DNA of 64,000 bases, from positions 248,001 to 312,000 of the forward strand of contig CALSMH010000001.1 of the NCBI GenBank assembly GCA_943787405.1. The letters run 5' to 3'. Source of the stretch: an uncultured Nitrosomonadaceae bacterium. Its GTDB lineage: Bacteria > Pseudomonadota > Gammaproteobacteria > Burkholderiales > Nitrosomonadaceae. The notes below the pieces were generated by a model. The model was not told the origin of the DNA. It saw only the letters and a program-made list of their open reading frames with translations, and searched no databases. The translations under genes were made by a program, and so were the position numbers. Each line of letters begins with the position of its first letter. Position 1 is the stretch's first letter. Positions 48,926 through 60,540 of this stretch are shown one piece after another.

Positions 48926-49673
48926 CTATCGGTTACTAAATATATTAGCAAGTTGTTTCTTTGCACTTGTTGCGTTAGCTGCTGCTGCTGCCATTAGCCC
49001 TTCAGTAATAAATTTGCCAGTATTTGCACTAAAAGAGATAAATATTATCGGAACTAATAAAACTGATGGAAGGTTAAAATATATAACCAGAGAGCAAATT
49101 AGAAATCTTGTAAGTAGCAAGGTAAACGGAAGTTTTTTTACAGTAGGGCTAGATGAGATAGGTAATGCATTTGAAAAAATACCTTGGGTTCGTGCTGTAA
49201 GTGTACGTCGGAATTGGCCGAATGGCCTAGAGATAGAATTAGAAGAACAGGTGGTGCTTGCAAGGCGAGAAAATTTAAAACTTGTAAATATTTATGGAGA
49301 AATATTTACGGCTACGACTGACAAACGGCTGCCACAGTTTACTGGACCAGTAGAAGGTTCGTATGAAGTATCGCAGAAGTATGTAGCTTTTCAAAAGCTA
49401 TTGCAGCCGCTTCAGAAAAAAATTTCTAAGATAAATTTTTCGCCGCGTCAAGCATGGCGTATACATATGGAAGATGGAGTTGTGCTGGAATTAGGACGCG
49501 AGAAAGTTGAGGCTCGATTAGGGGTTTATGTGTCTGCATATGATCATATAGTTTCACAGTTTAAAGAGAAGATTACATATGTAGATTTACGCTATCCAAA
49601 TGGGTTCTCTGTACGTGTAATAAATTCAGCTCAGAAAAAAATTCATGATCAGATCCCTAAGAAGGTAGGGTAA
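48915..49673 (+). CDS. ftsQ: Cell division protein FtsQ
   Basis: FtsQ is a bitopic divisome protein that recruits FtsL and FtsB. The 252-residue protein has one N-terminal helix (about 8-30, rich in Ala), a POTRA domain starting FALKEINIIGTNKT near 37, and the FtsQ domain with IPWVRAVSVRRNWPNGLEIE near 88-107 and VDLRYPNGFSVR near 224. It overlaps ddl and is followed after 25 bases by ftsA, the common order. Confidence 0.95.
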   Translation: MWDNYRLLNILASCFFALVALAAAAAISPSVINLPVFALKEINIIGTNKTDGRLKYITREQIRNLVSSKVNGSFFTVGLDEIGNAFEKIPWVRAVSVRRNWPNGLEIELEEQVVLARRENLKLVNIYGEIFTATTDKRLPQFTGPVEGSYEVSQKYVAFQKLLQPLQKKISKINFSPRQAWRIHMEDGVVLELGREKVEARLGVYVSAYDHIVSQFKEKITYVDLRYPNGFSVRVINSAQKKIHDQIPKKVG

Positions 49674-49698
49674 TGAGAATTAGGACTCATAAAATAAA

Positions 49699-50937
49699 AT
49701 GAATAAAGCAAATGGAAATAAAAATCTAATCGTTGGCCTTGATATCGGGACTTCAAAAATTGTTGTCATTGCTGCCGAAGTTACTTCTGATGGTGAATTT
49801 GAAATTATTGGCATGGGGAGTCATCCCTCTAGTGGTCTGAAAAAGGGCGTAGTAGCTAATATTGAAACCACAGTCAATGCAATTCAACGTGCACTAGAGG
49901 AAGTTGAATTAATGGCAGATTGTAAAATACATGATGTATATACAGGTGTAGCTGGGAATCATATTAAGAGTTTTAATTCTCATGGAATGGTAGCGATAAA
50001 AGACAGGGAAGTATCAGAGTTAGATGTCGAGCGTGTAATGGAAACTGCCAAAGCAGTGAATATTCCTGCAAACCAACAGGTTCTACATATTCTCAACCAG
50101 GAGTTTATTATCGATGGGCAGGAGGATGTGCGCGAGCCAATTGGTATGAATGGAATACGACTTGAGGTAAAAGTACATATTGTTACGGGCTCTATTTCAG
50201 CCGTACAAAATATTATGAAATGTGTTCGTCGTTGTGGGCTAGAGGTGGGAGATGTTGTATTACAGCCACTTGCTTCATCAATGGCAGTTTTGTCTGAAGA
50301 TGAAAAAGATCTAGGTGTATGTTTAGTGGATATCGGCGGGGGGACCACTGATATTGCCGTATTTACTCAAGGAGCAATCCGTCATACAGCAGTAATTCCA
50401 ATTGCTGGAGATCAGGTAACAAATGACATTGCAATGGCACTACGTACTCCTACAAAAGATGCGGAAGATATTAAGTGCCGTTACGGTTGTGCTTTAAAAG
50501 GAATGGCAGATAGTCGAGAAATGATAGAAGTATCTGGTGTGGGTGAACGTGGCACACGTCAGTTATCCAGGCAAACGCTTGCAGAGGTAATTGAGCCAAG
50601 AGTTGAAGAACTTTATTTACTTGTACAGAAAGAACTGCGTCGTAGCGGTTTTGAAGAACTCCTCTCTTCCGGAATAGTTATTACAGGTGGTAGTAGTTCT
50701 TTATTGGGCATGGTTGAACTAGGGGAAGAAATTTTTCATATGCCAGTCAGATTGGGACTTCCACTTTATCGTGGAAGCTTAGCTGAGGTAGTACGTACTC
50801 CAAGATTCTCTACTGGCGTTGGGCTAATTATTGCTGGTATTGAGCAGAATCGGCACCATCAGAAAGCCAGGCTACAGGGAAATTCATTCAAGCTTATTCT
50901 CGAACGAATAGGAAATTGGTTTCAGAGGAATTTTTAG
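49699..50937 (+). CDS. ftsA: Cell division protein FtsA
   Basis: FtsA is the actin-like protein that ties FtsZ to the membrane and signals to the divisome. The 412-residue protein has the ATPase motifs GLDIGTSKIVVIAAEV near 14-29 and LVDIGGGTTDIAVF near 207-220, the SHS2/1C domain between them, and a C-terminal amphipathic helix (LILERIGNWFQRNF, last 14 residues) for membrane binding. It is the last gene of the plus-strand cluster; no ftsZ or lpxC follows, and serS converges on it. Confidence 0.97.
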   Translation: MNKANGNKNLIVGLDIGTSKIVVIAAEVTSDGEFEIIGMGSHPSSGLKKGVVANIETTVNAIQRALEEVELMADCKIHDVYTGVAGNHIKSFNSHGMVAIKDREVSELDVERVMETAKAVNIPANQQVLHILNQEFIIDGQEDVREPIGMNGIRLEVKVHIVTGSISAVQNIMKCVRRCGLEVGDVVLQPLASSMAVLSEDEKDLGVCLVDIGGGTTDIAVFTQGAIRHTAVIPIAGDQVTNDIAMALRTPTKDAEDIKCRYGCALKGMADSREMIEVSGVGERGTRQLSRQTLAEVIEPRVEELYLLVQKELRRSGFEELLSSGIVITGGSSSLLGMVELGEEIFHMPVRLGLPLYRGSLAEVVRTPRFSTGVGLIIAGIEQNRHHQKARLQGNSFKLILERIGNWFQRNF

Positions 50938-51003
50938 AAGTAACCATAGAGGTTTGGTCATTTTATTTGGCAATACAACAGTATTATATTAAATATAGCA
51001 TTA

Positions 51004-52371
<1,368 letters not shown>

Positions 52372-52420
52372 CTAATTTTTTACTTTGAATAAGTACTTTC
52401 TTATTAATATAGATTTCTTT

Positions 52421-53737
52421 TTATTTTCTCGCCTTCTGATCTAGTTTTCGTAAATGCGCTAATTTATCAGAAATTTTCTCTTCAAATCCGCGAGAAGTAG
52501 GCATATACAATGTTACGTTTGGCATATTTGCAGGAAAATAATTTTCTCCCGCAGAGTAGGCCTCTGTTTCATCATGAGCATAGCGGTATTCAGATCCAAT
52601 ATCTAATTTCTTCATCAGATTAGTTGGTGCATTCCGTAAATGGTTAGGTACTGGATATGACTTATTATCGCTTATAAGAGTCCGAGCTTTATTATACGCG
52701 AGGTAAGTAGCGTTGCTTTTAGGTGCACAAGCTAAATATAATATCGCTTGTGCAAGAGCAAGCTCTCCTTCTGGGCTTCCGAGTCGTTCATATACTTCAT
52801 AGGAATTTAATGCCATTTGTAAGGCACGAGGATCAGCAAGACCGATATCTTCAGTTGCTATACGAACTAATCTCCGACCTATGTATAGCGGGTCAGCTCC
52901 ACCATCAAGCATACGGCACATCCAGTAAAGTGCAGCATCTGGATTAGATCCGCGCGTAGATTTATGCAGTGCAGAAATTTGGTCATAAAATTGATCGCCT
53001 CCCTTATCAAAATTGTGCGAAGCATGGGTAAGCATATTACGAATATAGTCTGCATTAATATTTACAATATTCTCAGTCTCAGCTGCAGTTTTTGTTTGTT
53101 CCAGTAAATTTAGTAAACGTCTGGCATCTCCATCAGCAAACCCTATTAGTAGACACTCGGCATCATTAGAAAAATTTAATCCTCTTAAGGCAAATTTCCC
53201 CGCCTTATTAAATAAAGTGTGAAGATTATTTTCTGATAGCGCCTTAAGTACGTAAACATGAACACGTGATAAAAGTGCGCCATTAACTTCAAATGAAGGG
53301 TTCTCGGTAGTGGTGCCAATAAATGTTACAAGCCCTTTTTCAACGTATGGTAAGAAAGCATCTTGCTGAAGCTTATTGAAGCGATGTACTTCATCTACAA
53401 ATAAAATAGTGTGTCGGTTCGATTGTTGCAACGTTATCTGAGCTAATTCAATTGCATCACGAATATCTTTAACTCCTGATAGTAGTGCTGATAATGCTAT
53501 GAAATTAGCATCAAATTTGAGTGCCATTAATTTTGCTAGTGTAGTTTTGCCAGTTCCAGGAGGTCCCCATAGGATCATTGAATGGGGCTTCCCAGATTTA
53601 AATGCAATATGCAGCGGCTTGCCTGGGCCAAGTAAATGATCCTGACCAACTACCTCTTCTGTTTTTTTGGGGCGTAATTGTTCTGCTAAAGGGGTGAAAA
53701 TATTTTGTGTTTCGAAAAAATCAGTCACTAATGACAT
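52421..53737 (-). CDS. rarA: Replication-associated recombination ATPase RarA (MgsA)
   Basis: RarA is an AAA+ protein that works at stalled replication forks and is related to clamp loaders. The 438-residue protein has Walker A GPPGTGKTTLAK near 58-69, Walker B ILFVDEVHRFNK near 110-121, sensor GTTTENPSFEVN near 140 and the C-terminal tetramerisation domain with RRLVRIATEDIGLADPRAL near 288-306. Length is normal (E. coli 447). Its 5' end overlaps the lolA 3' end by 17 bases. Confidence 0.95.
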   Translation of the reverse strand: MSLVTDFFETQNIFTPLAEQLRPKKTEEVVGQDHLLGPGKPLHIAFKSGKPHSMILWGPPGTGKTTLAKLMALKFDANFIALSALLSGVKDIRDAIELAQITLQQSNRHTILFVDEVHRFNKLQQDAFLPYVEKGLVTFIGTTTENPSFEVNGALLSRVHVYVLKALSENNLHTLFNKAGKFALRGLNFSNDAECLLIGFADGDARRLLNLLEQTKTAAETENIVNINADYIRNMLTHASHNFDKGGDQFYDQISALHKSTRGSNPDAALYWMCRMLDGGADPLYIGRRLVRIATEDIGLADPRALQMALNSYEVYERLGSPEGELALAQAILYLACAPKSNATYLAYNKARTLISDNKSYPVPNHLRNAPTNLMKKLDIGSEYRYAHDETEAYSAGENYFPANMPNVTLYMPTSRGFEEKISDKLAHLRKLDQKARK

Positions 53738-54344
53738 CCGAATTTTTGGGTGGAGTAAATTTGAATAATTCTGGTTCTAGATAGGGGTTTTTTTCTATAT
53801 TTGAGAAGATGATAACTGTTGTCTGACCAAAACTATCATGCAAAATAACTTTCTTTAGGGAGCCTGTTTGCGTAAAGCCAAGCCGTACCGATTCGAAAGA
53901 GCCCTCTTTTATTCTAGGTTTTGCTTCTAGCCATTCTAACTCCCCTTGTAAGCCAATTTCATCTAGGTCGAAATTGGCTTCGATTGCATTCTCACCAGCA
54001 AGTAGCGCAGCTGGGCTACTGCCAATCGCTATGTCAAGCTTCCGAACTGTTACTTGATTCAGATCAATATCATAAAACCAGACTGTTTCACCATCTCCAA
54101 TAATTAATTGCTCATATGGCTTTTCATAATCCCACCTAAATTTTCCAGGACGTTCAAACAGCATGGTGCCATTTGCTTCTTGAATTATTTCTGCATTCTT
54201 ATCAAGCATAATTTGTGAAAATATGGCACGCGATTTGCGTACATCTTTAACAAATGATTCTAAACTTTCCATGGCGCCAGCTTGCGCCATACATGAAAAC
54301 ATTAGGAGAGAAAGGAAAAATAGAGTTCGTTGATAAAGATTCAT
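53721..54344 (-). CDS. lolA: Outer-membrane lipoprotein carrier protein LolA
   Basis: LolA carries lipoproteins across the periplasm from LolCDE to LolB. The 207-residue protein has a signal peptide (1-22, ending AQA) and the LolA fold with RAIFSQIMLDKNAEI near 39, NGTMLFERPGKFRWDYEKPY near 58-77, QLIIGDGETVWFYDIDLNQV near 79-98 and VILHDSFGQTTVI near 163. Position between ftsK and rarA is the standard one. Confidence 0.93.
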   Translation of the reverse strand: MNLYQRTLFFLSLLMFSCMAQAGAMESLESFVKDVRKSRAIFSQIMLDKNAEIIQEANGTMLFERPGKFRWDYEKPYEQLIIGDGETVWFYDIDLNQVTVRKLDIAIGSSPAALLAGENAIEANFDLDEIGLQGELEWLEAKPRIKEGSFESVRLGFTQTGSLKKVILHDSFGQTTVIIFSNIEKNPYLEPELFKFTPPKNSDVISD

Positions 54345-54408
54345 TCCAATTTTAGTATAAAGTTTATTTATGGATTACTTTAGATAAAGATTAATTTAGA
54401 GTAGCTAT

Positions 54409-56688
54409 TTATTTATCTGAATTTTGAACTAGAATTTCTCTACTACCATTACTTTGCATGGGAGATACAAGCCCATTGTTTTCCATTTTCTCAATTAACC
54501 GTGCTGCGCGGTTATAACCAATTCGTAGATGTCTTTGTACAAGTGAGATTGAGGCGCGGCGAGATTTCATTACAACCGCAACTGCATCTTTGTATAATGG
54601 GTCAGATTCACCATCTTCTTTTAAAGATATCCCGTTATTCTCATCACTCTCTTTGTCTTCTTCTAAGGGATCAAGTACGCCCTCTACAAAATGTGGTTCA
54701 CCATTCTTTCTAAGGTGTTCAACTACCCGGTGTACCTCCTCATCAGAGACAAAAGCGCCATGCACTCTTTGTGGATAGCCAGTTCCAGGAGGAAGATAGA
54801 GCATATCTCCCTGTCCTAGTAATGCTTCAGCTCCCATTTGGTCAAGGATAGTTCGTGAATCTACCCTGCTTGATACCTGGAATGCAATTCGTGTCGGAAT
54901 ATTTGCTTTAATTAGGCCGGTGATAACATCTACTGATGGACGTTGAGTAGCAAGTAGCAAATGTATTCCTGCTGCCCGAGCTTTCTGAGCAAGTCTTGTT
55001 ATTAACTCTTCTACCTTCTTACCCACCACCATCATCAGGTCAGCTAATTCATCAATTACTACTACAATTAATGGCATTTCTTCTAATGGCTCTGGCATGT
55101 CAGGTGTCAAGCTAAATGGATTGGTTAGTGGGGCCTCATTTTTAATTGCATCACGGATTTTCTGATTGTAGCCACCTATATTACGTACACCTAACGATGA
55201 CATTAGTTTGTACCGTCGTTCCATTTCTGCTACACACCAACGCAATGCATTTGCTGCTTGGCGCATATCAGTTACAACTGGTGCTAATAAGTGTGGAATG
55301 CCTTCATAGACAGATAGCTCTAGCATCTTCGGATCTACCAGAATTAGGCGTATTTGTTCAGGAGTTGCCTTATAAATAAGACTTAGGATCATGGCATTAA
55401 TTGCTACTGATTTCCCTGACCCTGTAGTTCCTGCTACAAGTACATGCGGCATCTTTATAAGATCCGCTACAATCGGGTGCCCCCCAATATCTTTTCCTAG
55501 AGCAATCGTTAACGGCGAAGTCATATCGGCATAGGACTGAGAACTAAAGACCTCGGACAGACGTACTATTTGTCGGTTTGGGTTGGGGATTTCTAATCCC
55601 ATACTTGTTTTTCCAGGAATAATTTCTACAACCCGTATGCTCGCTACCGACAATGATCTTGCAAGGTCCTTCACTAGGTTAAGAATCTGGTTTCCTTTTA
55701 CCCCTACTGCAGGTTCAATTTCATAGCGAGTAATAACGGGACCAGGATAAGCAGCAACTACTTTAACCTCTACACCAAAATCGATTAATTTTCTTTCTAT
55801 CAGACGTGATGTAAATTCAAGTGTATCGGAAGATAGTATTTCTATATTTTTCTCTGGTGCATCTAATAAATGGAGAGGCGGTAATGGCGAATCTGGTAGG
55901 TCAGCAAACAAAGGAGATTGTTTTTCTTTAATTACACGTGGCGAACTTAAAATTTTATTTATGGGCGGAGCGATATAAAGCGGGGGATGATTCTCGAAAC
56001 GTTTTTTTTCTGCATTCACCATTTCTTTACGTTTTCTCATTGAAGCTGTACCTAAGCGCCTATCTTCTCTATTTTGCCAATGATTTTTAAGTCCAACGAA
56101 AAAATTTTCAATTATGCTTCCTATTTTTTCAACGAGCCGTAACCATGACAGTCCTGTGAATAAGCTAAAACCAATAGCAAGCAATGTTAATAATGCAAGG
56201 GTCGATCCAGTAAGACCTAGTGCTTGAGGAAGATTTTCTGCGATTATATTACCTAACATTCCACCAGGCTTATATGGCAGGTATATGTTAGGAGGATAAA
56301 GCTGAAGTGCTTCAAGCCCACTGCTTGAAGCTAAAAAAGCAATAAAACCTGCTACTGAGACTAATAATGGGCGGCGGTCAAAAATTCTTACTGTATTAAT
56401 ACTACGATAACCCAACGATACCAGGCTGATGAAAAATAGCACCCATAGCCATGCAGAGATACCAAATAAGTACAAAAGTACATCAGCTAACCAAGCCCCT
56501 ACATGCCCGCCTTGATTCTGTATAGGATTAGCTCCGCTAGTAGATGACCAACCAGGATCTGCGCGGTCATAACCATAGAATATTAGTACCAGATAAAGTG
56601 AAATACCCAGTAGTGCAAGCGAGCTACATTCGCGTAGAAGCCTTATGAACTTTGGCGGAGATGTATTTGATTTATTTTTCTTTGCCAT
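54409..56688 (-). CDS. ftsK: DNA translocase FtsK
   Basis: FtsK pumps chromosomal DNA at the septum and activates XerCD at dif. The 759-residue protein has four N-terminal membrane helices (about 22-40, 63-88, 106-124, 160-180), a short linker (about 190-270), a RecA-like motor with Walker [15 protein letters not shown] near 419-432 and Walker [14 protein letters not shown] near 541-553, and a C-terminal winged-helix gamma domain (about 690-752, [20 protein letters not shown]) that reads KOPS sequences. The linker is much shorter than in E. coli (1329 residues), which is common. Confidence 0.96.
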   Translation of the reverse strand: MAKKNKSNTSPPKFIRLLRECSSLALLGISLYLVLIFYGYDRADPGWSSTSGANPIQNQGGHVGAWLADVLLYLFGISAWLWVLFFISLVSLGYRSINTVRIFDRRPLLVSVAGFIAFLASSSGLEALQLYPPNIYLPYKPGGMLGNIIAENLPQALGLTGSTLALLTLLAIGFSLFTGLSWLRLVEKIGSIIENFFVGLKNHWQNREDRRLGTASMRKRKEMVNAEKKRFENHPPLYIAPPINKILSSPRVIKEKQSPLFADLPDSPLPPLHLLDAPEKNIEILSSDTLEFTSRLIERKLIDFGVEVKVVAAYPGPVITRYEIEPAVGVKGNQILNLVKDLARSLSVASIRVVEIIPGKTSMGLEIPNPNRQIVRLSEVFSSQSYADMTSPLTIALGKDIGGHPIVADLIKMPHVLVAGTTGSGKSVAINAMILSLIYKATPEQIRLILVDPKMLELSVYEGIPHLLAPVVTDMRQAANALRWCVAEMERRYKLMSSLGVRNIGGYNQKIRDAIKNEAPLTNPFSLTPDMPEPLEEMPLIVVVIDELADLMMVVGKKVEELITRLAQKARAAGIHLLLATQRPSVDVITGLIKANIPTRIAFQVSSRVDSRTILDQMGAEALLGQGDMLYLPPGTGYPQRVHGAFVSDEEVHRVVEHLRKNGEPHFVEGVLDPLEEDKESDENNGISLKEDGESDPLYKDAVAVVMKSRRASISLVQRHLRIGYNRAARLIEKMENNGLVSPMQSNGSREILVQNSDK

Positions 56689-56695
56689 TTATATA

Positions 56696-57952
56696 TTAAT
56701 GATTATGTAGTTTCTCATCTAGCACTTCGATCCAATGCTTAATAATCAATGATGTGCCACTTTGTAAATGCGCAAGACAACCAATATTTGCAGTGACTAT
56801 CTGATCAGGCTTATCAGATTCAAGTATTCTTATTTTATTTCTCAATAATTGTTTAGATAATTTAGGCTGCAGGATCGAATAAGTTCCTGCTGACCCACAA
56901 CAAATATGACTATTCTGAACAAAAGTCAAATTGAATCCTGCTGCTGTAAGAATATTTTCCACTGCCCCATTAATCTGAAGGCCATGTTGTAGAGTACAAG
57001 GAGAATGGAAAGCTAGTTTTGATCTTTTAGTACAAGATTCCATGTTACTGAGAAGAGTAATGAGTTGTTCAGCCTCATCTTCCAAGATTTCACTAATATC
57101 TTTGGTTAGTTCCGAAATGCGCGCAGCTTTTTCTGAATAAATAGGGTCATTTATTAAATAATTCCCATATTCTTTTACAGTTACGCCACAACCACTTGCT
57201 GTCATTACAATAGCCTCAACTCCGCATGCTACATTGTTATCACAATACGGCCACCAGGCATCTATATTACGTCTCATATAATCCAGTCCCTCTTGCTGGG
57301 CATTTAGATGGTAAGAGATTGCACCACAACAATTTTCTTTTTCTGCTTTAATTAGTGAAATACCAATTTTATCTAATATTCGTGCAGTAGCGGTATTAAT
57401 ATTAGGGGCTATTGAAGGTTGCACGCAACCGTCAAGAACCAACATCTTTCGTTTATGTCTTGCTGGCGGCCATATCCCTGAATTTCTAGATTTAGAAGGA
57501 ATTAAACCTCTAATTTCTTTAGGTAATAAGGGTTTGACAGCCTGTCCTATTTTGAGGAATACCATGAAAACGTTTAGGTTGGGTAATATCTGCCGCAGGG
57601 CGTATCGTACTATCTTAGTTTTTACACTGCGCTCAACTTGCTTTTCAACAACATTACGGCATATATCTATTAACCTCCCGTAGCGTACTCCAGATGGACA
57701 TGCCGTTTCACATGCCCGGCAGGTAAGACAGCGATCCAGGTGTAATTGTGTTTTCTGGGTTGCTACCTGTCCTTCTAGTACTTCCTTCATAAGATAAATG
57801 CGGCCACGTGGACTATCTAGCTCATCATCGAGTAACTGATAAGTGGGGCAAGAGGCTAAACAAAATCCGCAATGGACGCAGGTCCGAAGTATAGCGTCAG
57901 CCTCCTTTCCTTCACGGGTATCTTTGACTAGATCAGCTAGGTTGGTCTGCAT
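56696..57952 (-). CDS. glcF: Glycolate oxidase iron-sulfur subunit
   Basis: GlcF carries electrons from the GlcD flavin to the quinone pool. The 418-residue protein has two 4Fe-4S motifs, CVHCGFCLASCP near 25-36 and [12 protein letters not shown] near 74-85, and two CCG domains with ENCCGAISYH near 212 and HICCGSAGTYS near 350. The start MQTNLADLVKDT is typical for GlcF. It lies three bases after glcE in the order glxR-glcD-glcE-glcF. Confidence 0.95.
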   Translation of the reverse strand: MQTNLADLVKDTREGKEADAILRTCVHCGFCLASCPTYQLLDDELDSPRGRIYLMKEVLEGQVATQKTQLHLDRCLTCRACETACPSGVRYGRLIDICRNVVEKQVERSVKTKIVRYALRQILPNLNVFMVFLKIGQAVKPLLPKEIRGLIPSKSRNSGIWPPARHKRKMLVLDGCVQPSIAPNINTATARILDKIGISLIKAEKENCCGAISYHLNAQQEGLDYMRRNIDAWWPYCDNNVACGVEAIVMTASGCGVTVKEYGNYLINDPIYSEKAARISELTKDISEILEDEAEQLITLLSNMESCTKRSKLAFHSPCTLQHGLQINGAVENILTAAGFNLTFVQNSHICCGSAGTYSILQPKLSKQLLRNKIRILESDKPDQIVTANIGCLAHLQSGTSLIIKHWIEVLDEKLHNH

Positions 57953-57955
57953 TTC

Positions 57956-59038
57956 TTACAGTTCCCGAAACATTCGGCCAGGATTAAATATACCTACCGG
58001 ATCAAATTTTTCTTTTATACGTTGGTATATTTTCATCATCTGGAGCCCCGGAGGATGAAAGGCAGAATCAGAGTTCTCATTACTACGGAATAGAGTAGCA
58101 TTCCCACCCGCTAGGATTGATTCTGGACGAATAATATTTTCTTCAGTATCCATACCCTCACCACTACAAGCCAGCCAGCGTAGTGCTCCACCCCATTCAA
58201 TTAACTGCTGACCCAACAATTTCAGTGGAGGGGAATTAGACTTTAAGGACAAACGCCATAATGAGCTGCTAGACTGAAAGAATGGGTGAGTTTGTTCGCG
58301 TATCGAATTCCAAAAGACAGTGCCGTCGGATATTAATTCGCCACCTAATTTAGCACGGGCCGCATGTACTGCAGATTCAGCACCAGAGAGTCGTAGTGTC
58401 AGATTATTTTCATAAAAACATGTTGCAGAGATTGGTAGTGGTTTTCCCGCCCATTGATTCATTTTTTCAATAGCCTCTGCTTCTTTCATTTGCATGCGTA
58501 ATGTTAGCTCAAAAGGTGGTATCGGTAGCACCTTAATAGAAACCTCTAACAGCAGTCCAAGTGTTCCCATTGAACCTGTCATTAAACGTGAAATATCATA
58601 TCCCGCAACATTTTTGATAACCTTTCCACCAAAATTTAGGTTACTTCCATTGCCGTCTAACATGCGTATCCCTAATACAAAATCTCGGGCAGCGCCGACA
58701 TATACTCTGCGCGGACCAGATAATCCGCTGGCAACACATCCACCAAGCGTAGCTTCAGGCCCAAAATATGGTGGTTCGAAGCCTAGCATTTGATTTTGTT
58801 TCTGTAGTTCAGTTTCAAGGTCAGCAAGGGAAGTTCCAGTGCGCGCAGTCATTACTAGTTCGGTTGGATCGTAATCAATAATTCCAGTATAAGCTGTAGT
58901 ACTAAGAATATCATGACCATCTCTATTCATAGAGTTTCCATAAAAGTCTTTACTACCCCCGCCACGTATAAATAATGGTGTTTTAGACTTTGCTGCTGTG
59001 CGAATGGTATTTGTATACTGGTCAATAATATCTTGCAT
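57956..59038 (-). CDS. glcE: Glycolate oxidase FAD-binding subunit GlcE
   Basis: GlcE is the second FAD-domain subunit of glycolate oxidase. From the ATG at 59038 the protein is 360 residues (E. coli 350). It shows the PCMH FAD motifs TPLFIRGGGSKDFYG near 20-34, GPEATLGGCVASGLSGPRR near 92-110 and the end DPVGIFNPGRMF. An earlier ATG at 59128 lies inside glcD and would add 30 residues with no family match, so I prefer the inner start. Confidence 0.93.
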   Translation of the reverse strand: MQDIIDQYTNTIRTAAKSKTPLFIRGGGSKDFYGNSMNRDGHDILSTTAYTGIIDYDPTELVMTARTGTSLADLETELQKQNQMLGFEPPYFGPEATLGGCVASGLSGPRRVYVGAARDFVLGIRMLDGNGSNLNFGGKVIKNVAGYDISRLMTGSMGTLGLLLEVSIKVLPIPPFELTLRMQMKEAEAIEKMNQWAGKPLPISATCFYENNLTLRLSGAESAVHAARAKLGGELISDGTVFWNSIREQTHPFFQSSSSLWRLSLKSNSPPLKLLGQQLIEWGGALRWLACSGEGMDTEENIIRPESILAGGNATLFRSNENSDSAFHPPGLQMMKIYQRIKEKFDPVGIFNPGRMFREL

Positions 59039-59081
59039 AGATTTTATTTTGAGGGTTGTCTTAATTTGTCCAGTTAGTTCT

Positions 59082-60536
59082 TCAAAATCTAGGTAAATCT
59101 GGAAATTTTTCTTGATTTTTATGTACATGCATAGCGCCGTGTTCGGCGCAACGGCGCAAAGACGGCACTGCTTTTCCTGGATTTAGCAACCTATCAGGGT
59201 CAAATGCTGATTTTACAGCATGAAATATTTCTAATTCTTTTGTATTAAATTGGGAACACATTTGATTAATTTTTTCTATGCCAACGCCGTGTTCACCGGT
59301 AATTGTTCCGCCAACTTCTATACACATCTCCAGTATTTCCGCTCCAAATTCCTCTGTTCTTTTTAGTTCTCCCGGCTGGTTGGCATCGTATAGAATTAAT
59401 GGGTGTAAATTACCATCACCTGCATGAAAAACATTCATACAACGAAGCCCATATTTTATAGAAAGTTTTTCAATGCCAGCTAATACTCGCGCAAGATTTC
59501 TACGCGGTATAGTGCCATCCATACAGTAGTAGTCAGGTGAAATACGGCCAGCTGCTGGAAATGCAGCTTTACGTCCGGCCCAGAATGTAAGCCGTTCAGT
59601 CTCGTTATGTGATGTTTTGATATCTACTGCACCACTTTTTTTCATAATTTCATTAATACGCTTAATTTCATCCGCCACTTCTTCTTCTGTACCATCAGAC
59701 TCACATAGCAGAATTGCTTCTGCATCAAGGTTATAGCCGGCATGGACAAATTCTTCAACAGCGCGAGTAGTTAGTTTATCCATCATTTCCATACCAGCGG
59801 GAATAATTCCTGCTCCGATCACATTAGCCACCGCATTCCCAGCCATTTGAATGTCATCAAAGGCAGCCATAACTACCTGAGCCTTTTCCGGTTTAGGTAA
59901 AAGCTTCACTGTGATTTCAGTAACGATCCCTAGCATACCTTCACTACCTGTCATAAGTGCCAACAAATCGTAGCCCGGAGTATCAAAACAGGCCCCACCA
60001 ATTTCGAGGCACTCCCCTTCAATAGTAATTACTCTAAGTTTAAGAATATTGTGTACGGTAAGTCCATATTTTAGGCAGTGCACACCACCAGAATTCTCAG
60101 CTATATTGCCACCAATGGAGCAAGCAACCTGTGAAGAGGGGTCAGGTGCATAATAAAGACCGTACGCCATTGCAGATTCACTAATTGCAAGATTACGAAC
60201 CCCTGGCTGTACTCGTGCTGTTCGTGTAATTGGATCAACCTCAAGTATTTTCTTCAATTTGGTAAGCGATAATAGAATTCCCTTGGCATGAGGTAGCGCG
60301 CCCCCAGACAGCCCTGTACCTGCGCCGCGTGCAACAACAGGAGTCTTTGAATCGTTACAAACACGCAGAATTTTTATAATCTCTTCTTCAGTCTCAGGCA
60401 TTACTACAATCATTGGTGTTTGCCGGTATGCTGATAAACCGTCACACTCATATGGTTTTAGATCTTCTGTTTCATAAAGAACAGATTCAGGCGGTAAAAA
60501 ATTACGTAGATTACTGACGAGTTCGGGAGGATGCAT
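59082..60536 (-). CDS. glcD: Glycolate oxidase subunit GlcD
   Basis: GlcD oxidises glycolate to glyoxylate with FAD. The protein is 484 residues from the ATG at 60536 (E. coli 499). Signatures: LKPYECDGLSAYRQTP near 26-41, VVARGAGTGLSGGALP near 67-82, APDPSSQVACSIGGNIAENS near 130-149, LMTGSEGMLGIVTE near 205, FHAGDGNLHPLI near 390, GEHGVGIEK near 433 and DPDRLLNPGK near 460. An ATG at 60557 overlaps the glxR end and has no ribosome site; AGGAAA precedes the chosen one. The set glcDEF plus glxR suggests glycolate salvage by the glycerate route. Confidence 0.96.
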   Translation of the reverse strand: MHPPELVSNLRNFLPPESVLYETEDLKPYECDGLSAYRQTPMIVVMPETEEEIIKILRVCNDSKTPVVARGAGTGLSGGALPHAKGILLSLTKLKKILEVDPITRTARVQPGVRNLAISESAMAYGLYYAPDPSSQVACSIGGNIAENSGGVHCLKYGLTVHNILKLRVITIEGECLEIGGACFDTPGYDLLALMTGSEGMLGIVTEITVKLLPKPEKAQVVMAAFDDIQMAGNAVANVIGAGIIPAGMEMMDKLTTRAVEEFVHAGYNLDAEAILLCESDGTEEEVADEIKRINEIMKKSGAVDIKTSHNETERLTFWAGRKAAFPAAGRISPDYYCMDGTIPRRNLARVLAGIEKLSIKYGLRCMNVFHAGDGNLHPLILYDANQPGELKRTEEFGAEILEMCIEVGGTITGEHGVGIEKINQMCSQFNTKELEIFHAVKSAFDPDRLLNPGKAVPSLRRCAEHGAMHVHKNQEKFPDLPRF

Positions 60537-60540
60537 GGAT

